A DNA stretch of 64,000 bases from Symsagittifera roscoffensis (Eukaryota; Xenacoelomorpha; Acoela; Convolutidae): positions 11,671,088-11,735,087 of the forward strand of contig NC_087071.1 in the NCBI RefSeq assembly GCF_963678635.1. Reading direction: 5' to 3'. A model generated the notes under the pieces. The model did no database searches. It saw only the letters and a program-made list of their open reading frames with translations, and was not told the DNA's origin. Shown in pieces: positions 42,101 through 51,719 of the stretch. The position numbers were made by a program, and so were the translations under genes. Within the stretch, counting starts at the first letter, position 1. Each line of letters starts with the position of its first letter.

Positions 42101-45100
42101 CGGACTGGGGTCCCGACTCAACACTTGAGTCGACCGATTCTCCAACATCATATTCCAAGTTGTTTGAGATGTTTCTCGACTCCCCGGACAAAACTCTGTC
42201 CATCGGTCGCCTTGAATCCGACTCCCCGGACAAAATTCTGTCCCTAGGTAGTCTAGTCAACCTCTCCCCGGACAAGTTGTCCTGCACGGGCTCAAAGGCG
42301 TTTGACTTCTCAGACAAGTCGTCCTTGACTGGATCGAAGGTGTCATACTCCCCGGACATTGTCTCGTCCAGGGACGAACAATCTGAGCTTGGCTCGTATT
42401 CCTCTTTTGCATCCGTGAAGTGCACTCTCCTCGTGAAGCTAGATTTCGACTTGATCCTGACTTCCTCAGTAGCTTGGTTTTGATTCGATGTTCCATATTC
42501 AGTGAACGAAGTTCTCAACAATACTTCTTTCGGCATCGAGGTCACCAGCTGATTGACGATCGACCTGCAATCCCGTTCAACGCCTCGGCTGCGAATGGAC
42601 ACTGGCCTCTTCTCTGTTCTCTCGGTGACAGTCAACCTCTGCATGGTTTCCTTCCATTCATGATCATGCCTATCCACTTCCCTATCCAACAAGTCACGGA
42701 GTTTTCCCATGACGTCCGGCGCCACGTTCACCGTCTTATTCAATAAAGCGATGCTGTTTATACCCAGCCTGGTCAGTTCTTGCTGTACCAAGTTGGATCG
42801 GACTAGCAGATCCAACGGAACGGGTTCGCCTCTGGCTAAAAGCTTTATCTCCGCAGCCTTCTCCACTGGAAGGTCAGGGTGTCCAGGTATAGGATGTCCT
42901 GATTTGTCTAACCACCTAGTAAGTGGCAGCTCATCATAGGTTTCTTTGTCCAGAAAGGAAAACCCGTCTTTGATCTCTGATTGGCTAGCTTGCTTCTCTT
43001 CGAGGCGCTCATAAAATTCTGTCTTTTTGCTGAGGCTATCTGCGTTCTGGTGCTTGTCACGGGTACGGTGCTCTATGATCATGTGGTATCCATCCAAGCG
43101 CACGATCCAACGACCAATGTAGCTCTGGTCCATCGAATAGGTTTTCAGCCAGGCAAGGGCACGATTGTCCACACGCAACTTGAAGGGAGCACTCCCCAAG
43201 TAGGCCCTGTACTTTTCCACAAACGTGATCACAGCAAACATCTCCGCTTTTGGTGCGCCGTACTTCATCTCAGTGTCACTCAGGACTTTACTTCCATAAG
43301 CTATCGGACGAAGAACCGTTCTCCCGTTCCACTCCTGCTCTTGGTGAAGTATGCCTGATATCGCAACCACTGACGCATCCGTGTCCAGCACGAACATCCC
43401 CTTCTCCGTTGGCATGCCGAGGACCGGTGCCTCGCAAAGTTCGCGCTTGATGTTTTCAAATGAGACTTGTGCCTCATCAGTCCAGGTGAACTTTTTGCCC
43501 TTATTTCTCATCAACTTCTGCATGGGGTATATTTTGTCAGCATACCCCTTGATGAACTCGCGATAATAATTGGCGAATCCCAGAAAACTCATCAACTGTG
43601 TATCTGTTTTAGGTGCCTTCCAGGTCAGCACCGCTTCAACCGCTTCGGGGTCTGGTCTCACTCCATGTTTGTCAACCAGGCGGCCCAGATACTTTATGGA
43701 ATCCTTGAGGATTTCGCACTTAGAGGGTTTGCATTTCAGACCCGCCTGCTTCATGCAAGAAAACACCTCTTCCAACCTCTCGATGTGGTCTTCCAAGGTT
43801 GGTGTCGCGATCACTACATCATCGACATAACACATGATGAGATTCCCATACTTTTTAGTAACGCTCGTGAGTGCCTGAGCCATCAGTCGCTGGAATGTGG
43901 CTGTCGCGTTGCACAATCCGAATGGCATCCTCTTCCACTGGAACAGTCCCAGCTCACAAGCGAAGCCTGTTTTCTCTCGATCTTGCTTTCTGAGCGGCAC
44001 TTGCCAGAATGCTGAGCCCAAGTCCAACGTCGTGAAGAACTTGGCGTCTCCCAGCTTGGATAGGCTCTCATCGATGCGGGGAATCGGATATGCGTCCTTT
44101 ATAGTCACTGCGTTCAGATAACGGAAATCGCAACAAAATCTGAGTTGTCCCCCTTTCTTTTTTGCCATGACCACGCCACAAGCCCATGGGGACTTCGACG
44201 GCTCGATCATGTCGTACTCCATTAACATCTCGATTTCCTTCCTACACGCTTCTGACTTGTTTGGGGTCATTCTTCTCGCCCCTTCCCTATGAGGTACCGA
44301 GCCCTCTTCTATCTCAATCTCGTGTTCTACAAAATTGCAACAACCTATGTCGGCCTTATGTTTCGAAAAAACGTCTGCGTTCCGATTTAGCACCGCCCTG
44401 AGCGAATCTAGTTCCTTGTCGGATATTTTACCCTTCAGATGCTCTATCTCAGGTAGGACAGGCCTATTCTCTGCTAACTCTGCTTCCGTCGGTCTCTCAG
44501 GAAAGTTGGAACAACTAGACAGCCCATCATCTGTTTCCGACTTCATTGAAAACAATTTCCTAGAAGATTTCAATTCAATTACTCTTTTCATTATACATTC
44601 TTGGTTCGCATGTAATGGACATTTAGTTACGTCAAACTTCTTCAAGTTTTCCACACTCAGAAAGTCTGTGTTCAGAGGCAAAGCGTAGCCAAGTTTCTTT
44701 CCCCTCTGTATTGTCACTATTGTTGCTTCTGTGTTCAATAACACACTCACACACAGTCCGCTCTGAGTGAGTGAGAAGCTTCTTCCTAAAATAGCCGAGC
44801 TTTTACTGTTTGGATTTGGTACCAGACACACCTGTCTGTCATTGCTGAGTTCATTCAAGTTCCTCATCCTAAACGTCGCTACTACGGCTTGGTTCGGTTT
44901 TAATCTAACTTTTCGATCCAGAAAAATCGGCACCTTGGCCTGATTAATTAATATCTTATTAAGGGGTCTTTTCTCATACTTTCTTTCAGGATCCTTGATC
45001 CTAATCAATCCGTCATTGAGATCAATCGTGACGTCAAAGTTGCGAACGAAATCCCTCCCTAGGATGAACTGGTCGGATTCGTCCAAATTCTCTACTACTA

Positions 45101-48100
45101 GGAAGCTCATCCAAAGATGTCTCCCTCCGAGCTGCAGTGAGATGATCGGGGTTCGCCCGGTGACATAGATCGCTCCCTGATTGGCAGCTGCCAACCTGAT
45201 GTTTGTCGGTATGAGATCCGACCTCTCAAAACCCATGTCGGTCCAAGTTTTGACTGGCATGACACTGACTACTGCTCCCGTGTCTAGCAGTCCCTTTACT
45301 GAAAGCTGTCTGCCTTGCACGTCCAGAACGTGTGCGGCCAGATCTGCCTCGCAACCAATATGCACAGCATCTTGCTCGAGCATCGCGTTGTGTCCGATTC
45401 GTCTGACCTTCAGCTCCTCTTGACCAATGTATATCCGGCCAACCTGATCGTTCGCATCAGTTATGTGAGCTTTCGTGTAGATATTGATGCCATCCACATT
45501 CATCAGAATCGGGTAAGGGCCATGGACATCGATATAATGTCCGTCCACTTTCATCAGCCTCGGACCTCCCGTTGTGAGCAGCGCTCGCACTGCCCTGGAG
45601 TCTAGTTTGGGATCCTTCTGTTTCAGATAGTCTGCATAGATGTCCAGGTGGACTAGTGTAATTTCGGATGGCTCGCTCAGGTTCTTGACCACCTGGTGCC
45701 CTGCGACTGAGATGATAGACATTATTTTGGTCCCTGCCTTCGTCATGCCGAAAGTCTTGCCAGATATAACGTTCAGTTTTAGTCCCTGTTTCTTGGGCTC
45801 TTTTTCGTCTTCTGCTCTTGTCGTCTTACTCAGGACATTAAGACTTTCCCGAAGATCTGTGCTCTCCAGCTCTGACCTTACCCATTGCTCCACTTCCTTC
45901 GTGGCTAGGTCTTGTTTGACATTCTGCAGAGCTGTCCTGGCCGCCAAGCCGTAATCCACCTTGAGTGGGCTAGACGACTCTGTTTCGAGGTTTGAGGCTA
46001 CCCCCTCGTCAGGCCATGTCTTAACCTTTTTAGTCGTGAAAGTGCTCGGTGTCGTCTCCTTTCTCCGAGATTCAGCCTCGTTCATCAGACGTGCTCGACT
46101 GGCCTTGACACCCGAAAGCGCCTCTTCATGGCGGGGATGTTTCACGTCCGCCACTGCGTCCCAAAATTGAGTACAATCCGACTTGAAGTGTCCCTCCAAA
46201 TTACAGAAGAAGCACCTCGGACCATATTTCATGATGAGCCCTCTCACATACTCTTCATGATCCTCGTCGGTCGCGTCAGCGTCCTCGAGAAAGTAGCCTA
46301 TGGCCTTCATGTTCTGTTTGTATGCAGAACACGCAGAAACGTGATGGTCCATCGAACCACAATTCGCACACGACCTCCTCTTGTCCATGTCATCGCGAGG
46401 TTTGTACCAACTGGAATTCGCACCAGTGTTTGTCCCGCTATAGTTGCCATAATTGCTGTAACGGTTTTGCGCCCTCGGTTTTATCAGTAAATACTCGCGT
46501 GACTTCATACGCAAGTCATCGGGCGTGGGTACCTGGTCCAGCGACAGGGTGAAATGAGTGGCCAACATCGTCTTCAACTCCTCACTCCTTACACCATCCA
46601 TGAACTTCGAAGCGATCGCCAAGTTTCGTTCGGATATTCTCTCATCCGGGTTGCTCCTCCTCCTGAGCAATTCAAGGTCGTCCAAGAATTTATCTATTGA
46701 TTCTTCATCTCTCTGACGCCTCTTCTCGAACTTCACCATGGCCTGGTGCCCTTGTACTCCAGAGCCGAAACGATTCAGCAGGATGTCGAATATCTTGCGA
46801 GCGCTATCCCTCTCATTGACTCTTTTCGCCATTACACAATTTAGTGCAGTACCCTCCAAGTTGCTCGTCAGCGCGCTGCACTCTTGTTTCTTGGAGAGAT
46901 TCTCTTCCTCAAAGTGTAACTTCATCACCTCTATCCAAGTATCAATGCAGCCGTCTGACTCGTCTTTATATGACTTCGGCTTTTTCAGTGTTCTTCTTGA
47001 CCTCTCTCCTCTCTCGGTTGACTTCGAGAGCTTGGTGATGAATGTTTCAAGAGATCTGTTCAGAGGCTCAAACATCGAGGCATACATCGTTGTGTCTTGT
47101 GAGACTGTAGTCAGATCTGGTACTGAACTGACTTGTGGCACGGTTGGCAATCTTGTCTCCGGGGTGGCATCTGCCTCCGGTGGGACTGGATTTGTCCAGC
47201 CAGGCCTCTGCGGGGCTGCCCTTGGCCGCTCCTTGTTTCTATGTTCGTAGTTCGTTCTCGAGCCTTGCTGGGCTCTGGCACTGTTGCCCGTACCATCTCC
47301 AACATTCGCATGGCGTGAGCGCTCCCTTAAGTTGGAATGCTCCTGCCAATTATTCCCATTCAGGATCGCGTCAAGCTTCCGCATCATTAAGTCAGATTTG
47401 GCGTCCAACCTCCTTTCCAGGCTAGTCATCGTTTGGGCGTAGGTATTATCATGATCATTCAACAATCGCTCGATCTCTCTTGTCATCCTAGCCTCTCTTT
47501 CCTCTGACTCTTTGTTTGCCTGAGCCAAGCTCTCGGCCAGGCATTGATCGGTGTCACGAATCAATTGAGCCTGATCAAACCTCGCTTGCGACTTCACGTG
47601 CGTTAGCTCATCTTTCAAATTCTCTCGACCATGGTGAGCTCTCTCGTCAACTTGATCTATCCGCTTAGTCATGTCTCGCCTCAATTCATCCAGGCCATTC
47701 ATCACACCAGCGAACATATCACTTATGTCACCAGCTGCCCCCAGTGGCGGGGTTAGCCCCAGAGAAGACGAGGTCAACTGTGGCTGTAGCCTAGTACTTG
47801 ATGACGCACCGCCCTTTTGCTTGTGCATTGACGTCATCAGTCTGTCAAACGTTGATGATGCTCCCATCGTTATCCCATCTGACATAGGCCTGGTCGGCGA
47901 GGCAGAAGATGCCTCCCTGCTCATGTCGTTCCTTGGGCACGGTGTGAAGTTCACATCCGGATGGGTTATCTCCGGGTAGTCATCCCTGGAAGTCAAACCT
48001 ACAGTTGGTAGTGACGCCATGCGTTCGTCGTACAAGGACTTCCAACTCTTCTTGGCCTTCGAGAACGTCTGCTCTTCACCCGGACTCATACTCGACATCA

Positions 48101-48650
48101 TCGCGTTGTTACTCTGTTTGGCCAAGGATGAGTGTGCACTTGTCAGATGTGAAGGTTCCTTTCTCCATTTATAGCTCTTAGTCTCTGATCTGGACATTCC
48201 CCTGTACAACACTTCCTCCCGAGGTTCGACCTCGGAACGCTCCGAGGTCTCCTCTGTCCTCTCGACTTCCTCTCGTTCGAGGACCCCGTCTGGCTCAAAG
48301 TCGGGTCGAATGAGCGTTCGCTCCCCTTCGTCAAAGGGATCCACCGGCGTTTCGCTCGCAGGCTCGGCCTCGGCGCTCCGCCCTTGATTGCCATCAAGGT
48401 TTTTCTCGCTCCTTAGTCTCATTTCGATCACTGAAAGATCAGGTTGACCTTTAGTCGATTCGTCTTCAGCAAACGCGTCGGAAGCGCTGCTAAACGAGGT
48501 TTGGCTACGCCTAGTTCTAAATTTCCGCGTGCTTCCCTTGCTTAGCCTGGGAATTTTAGTAGTCGATCCTAACGAGTCCCTGCGCTGCATAGTTTTGTAC
48601 AGAATGAAAGTATTCGTAATTTGATGGCAATGCAAACGTACCACAAACAA
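39108..48650 (-). CDS. gag-pol: Element I ORF1: intact gag-pol polyprotein with C-terminal macrodomain-like domain
   Basis: 3180 residues without a break. The true start may be Met21 (48590), since the first 20 residues look non-conserved. Domains: coiled coil 310-428; capsid-like gag 522-702; zinc knuckles 757-773 and 812-826; aspartic protease LLDTGA near 1120; RT about 1467-1660 with YVDD at 1608-1611; RNase H about 1753-1900; acidic spacer about 1900-2390 with five or six LSGE repeats; integrase with HHCC near 2397-2440 and D2465, D2524, E2560 (35-residue last spacing); SH3/GPF-like tail near 2700; the conserved IFVRGVGVGL segment near 2970; macrodomain-like end about 3030-3178. It makes the particle, copies RNA to DNA and integrates it. 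All catalytic residues I can check are present. Confidence 0.96.
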   Translation of the reverse strand: MFVVRLHCHQITNTFILYKTMQRRDSLGSTTKIPRLSKGSTRKFRTRRSQTSFSSASDAFAEDESTKGQPDLSVIEMRLRSEKNLDGNQGRSAEAEPASETPVDPFDEGERTLIRPDFEPDGVLEREEVERTEETSERSEVEPREEVLYRGMSRSETKSYKWRKEPSHLTSAHSSLAKQSNNAMMSSMSPGEEQTFSKAKKSWKSLYDERMASLPTVGLTSRDDYPEITHPDVNFTPCPRNDMSREASSASPTRPMSDGITMGASSTFDRLMTSMHKQKGGASSSTRLQPQLTSSSLGLTPPLGAAGDISDMFAGVMNGLDELRRDMTKRIDQVDERAHHGRENLKDELTHVKSQARFDQAQLIRDTDQCLAESLAQANKESEEREARMTREIERLLNDHDNTYAQTMTSLERRLDAKSDLMMRKLDAILNGNNWQEHSNLRERSRHANVGDGTGNSARAQQGSRTNYEHRNKERPRAAPQRPGWTNPVPPEADATPETRLPTVPQVSSVPDLTTVSQDTTMYASMFEPLNRSLETFITKLSKSTERGERSRRTLKKPKSYKDESDGCIDTWIEVMKLHFEEENLSKKQECSALTSNLEGTALNCVMAKRVNERDSARKIFDILLNRFGSGVQGHQAMVKFEKRRQRDEESIDKFLDDLELLRRRSNPDERISERNLAIASKFMDGVRSEELKTMLATHFTLSLDQVPTPDDLRMKSREYLLIKPRAQNRYSNYGNYSGTNTGANSSWYKPRDDMDKRRSCANCGSMDHHVSACSAYKQNMKAIGYFLEDADATDEDHEEYVRGLIMKYGPRCFFCNLEGHFKSDCTQFWDAVADVKHPRHEEALSGVKASRARLMNEAESRRKETTPSTFTTKKVKTWPDEGVASNLETESSSPLKVDYGLAARTALQNVKQDLATKEVEQWVRSELESTDLRESLNVLSKTTRAEDEKEPKKQGLKLNVISGKTFGMTKAGTKIMSIISVAGHQVVKNLSEPSEITLVHLDIYADYLKQKDPKLDSRAVRALLTTGGPRLMKVDGHYIDVHGPYPILMNVDGINIYTKAHITDANDQVGRIYIGQEELKVRRIGHNAMLEQDAVHIGCEADLAAHVLDVQGRQLSVKGLLDTGAVVSVMPVKTWTDMGFERSDLIPTNIRLAAANQGAIYVTGRTPIISLQLGGRHLWMSFLVVENLDESDQFILGRDFVRNFDVTIDLNDGLIRIKDPERKYEKRPLNKILINQAKVPIFLDRKVRLKPNQAVVATFRMRNLNELSNDRQVCLVPNPNSKSSAILGRSFSLTQSGLCVSVLLNTEATIVTIQRGKKLGYALPLNTDFLSVENLKKFDVTKCPLHANQECIMKRVIELKSSRKLFSMKSETDDGLSSCSNFPERPTEAELAENRPVLPEIEHLKGKISDKELDSLRAVLNRNADVFSKHKADIGCCNFVEHEIEIEEGSVPHREGARRMTPNKSEACRKEIEMLMEYDMIEPSKSPWACGVVMAKKKGGQLRFCCDFRYLNAVTIKDAYPIPRIDESLSKLGDAKFFTTLDLGSAFWQVPLRKQDREKTGFACELGLFQWKRMPFGLCNATATFQRLMAQALTSVTKKYGNLIMCYVDDVVIATPTLEDHIERLEEVFSCMKQAGLKCKPSKCEILKDSIKYLGRLVDKHGVRPDPEAVEAVLTWKAPKTDTQLMSFLGFANYYREFIKGYADKIYPMQKLMRNKGKKFTWTDEAQVSFENIKRELCEAPVLGMPTEKGMFVLDTDASVVAISGILHQEQEWNGRTVLRPIAYGSKVLSDTEMKYGAPKAEMFAVITFVEKYRAYLGSAPFKLRVDNRALAWLKTYSMDQSYIGRWIVRLDGYHMIIEHRTRDKHQNADSLSKKTEFYERLEEKQASQSEIKDGFSFLDKETYDELPLTRWLDKSGHPIPGHPDLPVEKAAEIKLLARGEPVPLDLLVRSNLVQQELTRLGINSIALLNKTVNVAPDVMGKLRDLLDREVDRHDHEWKETMQRLTVTERTEKRPVSIRSRGVERDCRSIVNQLVTSMPKEVLLRTSFTEYGTSNQNQATEEVRIKSKSSFTRRVHFTDAKEEYEPSSDCSSLDETMSGEYDTFDPVKDDLSEKSNAFEPVQDNLSGERLTRLPRDRILSGESDSRRPMDRVLSGESRNISNNLEYDVGESVDSSVESGPQSGDNTSETTSNSDMSEIAIHSLLVDWKQRGLDREIHQDPDRDRYTSDEEGTVVDNAADELELIAVSKRPTRLLPHGTVVRTNLEPSVQEATPLKKIWCVKLMDDAHAPEIMSGQMNVVKTYLKARYRLSDLLRAQRNDRMTSSLKRWIENGASDKGDLEEDSYKILKQFYLKRKDLLYLNKDGIVACKRKEEDKVLYKYNSIVLPQLYQTELLFRSHDQMGHQGVDKVYNRIQKRFEWPGLKKACEKWIAACLSCQQAKDPRKLRFPLQSIESSGFNEVVQIDHQKICMTATGYNQVLVMIDHFTKYAEAAPCMTASAEETCDHLINVWIARHGCPITFQSDNGKAFVGDLTKELMKRSQVAQAHSTTYHPQTNGLVERQNRTLVSMLRVYCSRYMDDWDKHLPQVMGAYNSTEHSTTGISPHMMLTGHEKALPLTFFYPEYEGKRTAPQTYVRDVIRRQQDLNDLCRRNTQQAQIRQKRRFDKRTADAKAYSVGDYVWVFQEVVPPKGTKKLLKKWRSPFQITEVHQGGRFYRLSTGRAAHYENIKPHNASSEDWCIPADMQEGDYLIVDPACEVNERGTRDKNDGNEMVDNCDLPLDLELTERVEVDDETLPYAEEDWDCPEQTEIDKGIQPDFPLTMETRQSKRGKNQKKYNPYGEDFVVDRIVVGDVIDSLVGLDEVAMLEEIDLVNDMDQDWIDDRSEPEVEFEPEAEQTHEQELTNLRVLEWLHDLPTDPKETILTIQDVDRDSVKYISHDNTESNWVAPDGPLRVPQSNLGLLDFGRSTGTSMDIFVRGVGVGLTHTENLIIKKLKSARETGELETEGENAKKPPFGRIFESYFDLPNHYSNNIVITDSDFILTERTCAIAITADVSFKTALAADFKREYKNIEFLWKQRPGVGGMIALPPVASQIPGKYLCFLVTKATDRQHVNPESLVLALTRLRDFLVERGVTSLSLPVYDPNRGKLHPRELYALVHVIFSETDIEVHLHKKYYLSIC
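39711..39760 (-). other. Internal polypurine-tract-like site within ORF1
   Basis: The plus strand reads CCCCCACTCCCCGGACAAAA, the complement of a G-rich sense tract. It is followed by TCCATC...GTCCC...TGATCGC-like bases that also follow the true polypurine tract at 29055. The same tract is kept in element II (1131-1152) and element III (54699-54720). Confidence 0.5.
42090..42370 (-). repeat. Repeats of PPT-like GTCCGGGGAG in the ORF1 spacer
   Basis: Copies of plus-strand CTCCCCGGACA or close variants lie at about 42097, 42180, 42221, 42264 and 42349, with a degenerate one at 42307. They encode LSGE or MSGE. The spacing is 40-85 bp. The core is the same string that adjoins the 3' LTR. Confidence 0.8.
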
Positions 48651-49009
48651 GATTTAGTTAAATCACTTAACGCTGCCTACTCGATTCCGTCAGTATCAAA
48701 ATGTCTCTTAGATCTCTCACGACTAAATTAGTGACTCAGCTAAAGTTACACACAGGGTCTACCCAGTATTGATATAATGCTAACTCAACCCGGTTGTATA
48801 GTATAACAGTATCACTAAGTTTCCACAAGATATAATCGACACACAACACACAATCGATAATCAGATAAGAATATCCTACAGGTGACAGCGACCTTTCGTC
48901 AGTATCAATTTATCGCCACACAATTTATCAAGTCACTGCTTCGTTAAAATTAAACAATCTTCGATAAAAAGCAGTGATGATTCAGAAATAGATAAATAAA
49001 ACTTAGTCT

Positions 49010-49189
49010 TAAAGAAAAAGACTTCCCCCAATCGGAACGATCCGAAAGAACGAAGCCCAGGACACAGTCTTCTCAAGTGGGTGTGTATTTGCCTAATACA
49101 CCCACCGAGGTCTTCTTTTGGGTGTCCTGCGATTGCCCGAGCTGTCCTACTAAGTAGCTCAAGGCAACCTCTTGGTCGAAAATTCGTCA
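49010..49189 (-). ncRNA. Structured leader RNA element, element I copy 1
   Basis: The outer stem is CAGGACAC (49058-49065) with GTGTCCTG (49122-49129). Within it, GTGGGTGT-GTATT pairs with AATACACCCAC (49077-49105) with a two-base bulge. Next to it, TTGCC-GAGCT pairs with AGCTC-GGCAA (49133-49167). A TCGG/CCGA hairpin lies at 49032-49044. All of these pairings recur with other bases in copy 2 or in element II. Confidence 0.7.
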
Positions 49190-49370
49190 AATCTATGAAA
49201 AAGCTCTCCCACACTCGGACTGCTCCAAGTGCACGAGAGTAGGGAACAATTCTTCTTCTCAAGTGGGTGTGTATTTGCTTAATACACCCACCGAGGTCTT
49301 CCTTTATTTGTTCCCGGATTGCCCGAACTTTCCTATTAAGTAGCTCAAGGCAACCACTCAACCAAAATCA
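49190..49370 (-). ncRNA. Structured leader RNA element, element I copy 2
   Basis: A tandem copy of the preceding block. The outer stem is now GGGAACAA (49242-49249) with TTGTTCCC (49308-49315). The inner GTGGGTGT stem (49264-49292) and the TTGCC/GGCAA stem (49319-49354) are kept. An upstream CTCTC/GAGAG stem replaces CTTC/GAAG of copy 1. Confidence 0.7.
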
Positions 49371-49569
49371 CAATCAAAAAAAAAAAATAATCTTGTTCGG
49401 GTACTTCTAATACACCCAATGTAGAATCCAAAGTTGATCACGAATTTCCGGGTCAGAATGGGTTCTTATGACCCTGATAAGCACGCCTAATATCCTAATA
49501 TGATCCTAATTAAATGGATATTTTCCGTTTCCCAAATTGCCACAGAAGGTTTACTCAAGTCTCTTACAA

Positions 49570-50520
49570 GGAGGGTCGCTAGAAGGTTTAGGACACTCTG
49601 GAGGGTTACCTCGGAGGGTACCTCAATCACTCAAGTTACTTAGGAGGGTATCTTAATCACCCAAGCTACTTCGGAGGGTCCCCCTAAATTTACTAAGGAG
49701 GGTCAATAAGATGCTTAATACGCTCCGGAGGGTCACTTCGGAGGGTACCTCCAAAATTTTCAAATTTTCTGATCTCACTTGGAAGGTTCTCCTACTAGCT
49801 TCAAAAAGCGTCGAAATAAGCTAAGGGTTCTAGGGGGAGCTGTTTCAACTTCTTAGGGTGATCTCGTGGAAATTTTCCACTAAGGAGGGTTGCTAAAGGG
49901 CTTAGCTGACTCCGGAGGGTCACTTCGGAGGGTTCCCCCAAAATCAAGAAAAAGGGTTAAATCACCGCAGTAAAGCCTCTGAAAGCGGTCTACCTGACTT
50001 AAAACTAGGTTGGCTGACACGGTCAACCTTCCCAGTTGAATAAAAAGATGTTTTGATAAAATTTTCTGCCGCTCGGAGGGTTGCCCGTTACTTGGACCCT
50101 CCGAACCAACAAATTCTAAAAAATTTTTCTTTTCCGAAATAATCAACCCAAAAACGGTTGCGATTCGGAAAAGTGGTCAAAAACGTCGACTTATGGTACC
50201 AAAATTATCCCGATCGGATAACTAGTCTTTGAGAAATCGCCAAAAACGCGTTCGTCAAAATGGCCTTTTTCACCACCTGTATAGGATCTGAAAGACTTTT
50301 TTCGCAATTCCGGTCGAAAGTGCCTAAAAATACTTGAAATGAGCGTAGTAGCCCTGTACGGCACTGGAATAATGCAAAAAACCGGACCAAAATTGGTTTA
50401 GAAACAAAAATTTGGCCAAAAACTATCAAATTTGGACCCTCCGATTCCTTCTTTTTCCAAACCTTAAGTCGTTAGCTCTATCCACGGAGCTACTCGGAGG
50501 GTTGCCCGTTAATTTCTCTA
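49570..50520. repeat. Dispersed GGAGGGT motif cluster
   Basis: About 15 copies of GGAGGGT, often CGGAGGGTACCTC or CGGAGGGTCACTT, are scattered through the leader of element I, with a few more near 50970, 51200 and 51653. The LTRs carry related CCTCCG/CGGAGG words. Confidence 0.75.
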
Positions 50521-50929
50521 GTAACCGAGCACGTTATGCTAGCACGCTCCTAACGCAAAAAATTTTATTGCTCTAACTCTAAAAACTCAAAAACTCGATC
50601 CCCAAAACAGATTGACAAAATGCAGAAAATTATCAAAATTTTGGTCGAAAAATTCTGGATTTTTCCAACTTCTACTGAGTCTTTTCTCACGCAGTTTCTT
50701 TAGTTAGGGGGATCGAACTACGTAGCTACTCCCTATATGAAAGCTTTTTGTTGTTCGGAAAAGCTCGGATATCCAAAAATTTGGGGGTCTACAGTTTGAT
50801 CGAAAATCGATGATTTTCGACAAAATTGGGTGCTTTTTGGATCTAATTGAGGAGATAAGTAATATATAATAAGGATAATAATCTATTAATAGTCGTTAAT
50901 GAATAGTACTATACCCTCCTTTGCACCAA

Positions 50930-50962
50930 AATATCCGAATTAAGACCCTTAACTCGGAAATT
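50930..50962 (-). ncRNA. Leader hairpin, element I
   Basis: AATATCCGA against TCGGAAATT (one mismatch) followed by TTAAG/CTTAA. It is the homologue of 11231-11263. Confidence 0.6.
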
Positions 50963-51703
50963 TGTAATCGATGGAGGGTACAATCGGACCGCGCCAATCG
51001 AGCCCCCCACCACTTAAGTTTTAAGGAAATAGTACCCGAACGATACTAAAATTGCTTCAACGATACCCAACAGTCGTTGCGGATGTTGTCCTTGGTGTCC
51101 CTGTTGAGTGTGGAACACGTTGATCAGCCTGCCACTCTACCCTCCGGTCACCGGCAAAATCACCATTAACGTGCTTAAACACTCAAATTACACTCGAGGG
51201 AGGGTATCCAACCCTTCACCAAAACACACAATCTTTCTATCAGAAAGATATAAATCAATCTGAAACAACAACAAATAGGAAGGTCAGATCACATCTCGTC
51301 CGGAAATAACATATAAACTGTCACTTTTTTGGATTTTTTACTGTTTTTGGTCTTTTTTGGATTTTTTACTGTTTTTTGTACTTTTTTGTTTTTAAATAAA
51401 TTTATTTTTGGCTTTTTCTTGGTTATACGCTATTTTTGTTTGGTTTTACGCTTTCTCTTTAATTGTTTTTGGTCCCGGGACCTCGGGATAAGCGGGTTCA
51501 TGACTTCCCACCTAACCCTCCGGCCCCCGGAATTTTCGGTGTTAACTAAGTTAAAAAGCTAAATCGTACTAGACGGAGGGGTACGCACCTTCCCCCTAGT
51601 ACAAAAACGGTCATTAAGGCCTCTAACTCGGGCATACGCCCGGAGCGGAGGGTACGTCGCTGAAACGCTTGCTGATCATGATGGTTTCATGCCTTTAACA
51701 GGC

Positions 51704-51719
51704 CCACCCAGGAGCGCCA
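51704..51719 (-). promoter_or_regulatory. Primer binding site candidate, element I
   Basis: The sense strand reads TGGCGCTCCTGGGTGG, 12 nt inside the 5' LTR. It starts with TGG as expected for pairing to a tRNA 3' end. Confidence 0.7.

Larger units (their letters stand above)
48651..51703 (-). other. Element I 5' leader (non-coding)
   Basis: 3 kb without a gene, between PBS and gag. From the gag side it holds a two-copy structured RNA block (49010-49370), a region dense in GGAGGGT (49570-50520), an AT-rich stretch, a hairpin at 50930, boxes shared with element II (AACGATACCCAACAGTCG near 51060, ATTAACGTGCTTAAA near 51170, GATCACATCTCGTC near 51290), and a T-rich stretch at 51320-51450. On the sense strand the last is A-rich. 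Confidence 0.75.

Noticed and set aside
43460-43495. A CTGATGA...GAAA arrangement on the minus strand resembling a hammerhead ribozyme core
   Set aside because: It is inside the RNase H-proximal coding sequence (TDEAQVSFEN), the stem between the two boxes does not pair well, and no third stem is visible.
29786-48650. A large DNA virus or polinton as the source of the two giant frames
   Set aside because: The frames lie between direct LTRs with primer binding site and polypurine tract, ORF1 is a standard Gypsy gag-pol in domain order, and no DNA polymerase B, ATPase or capsid genes are seen.
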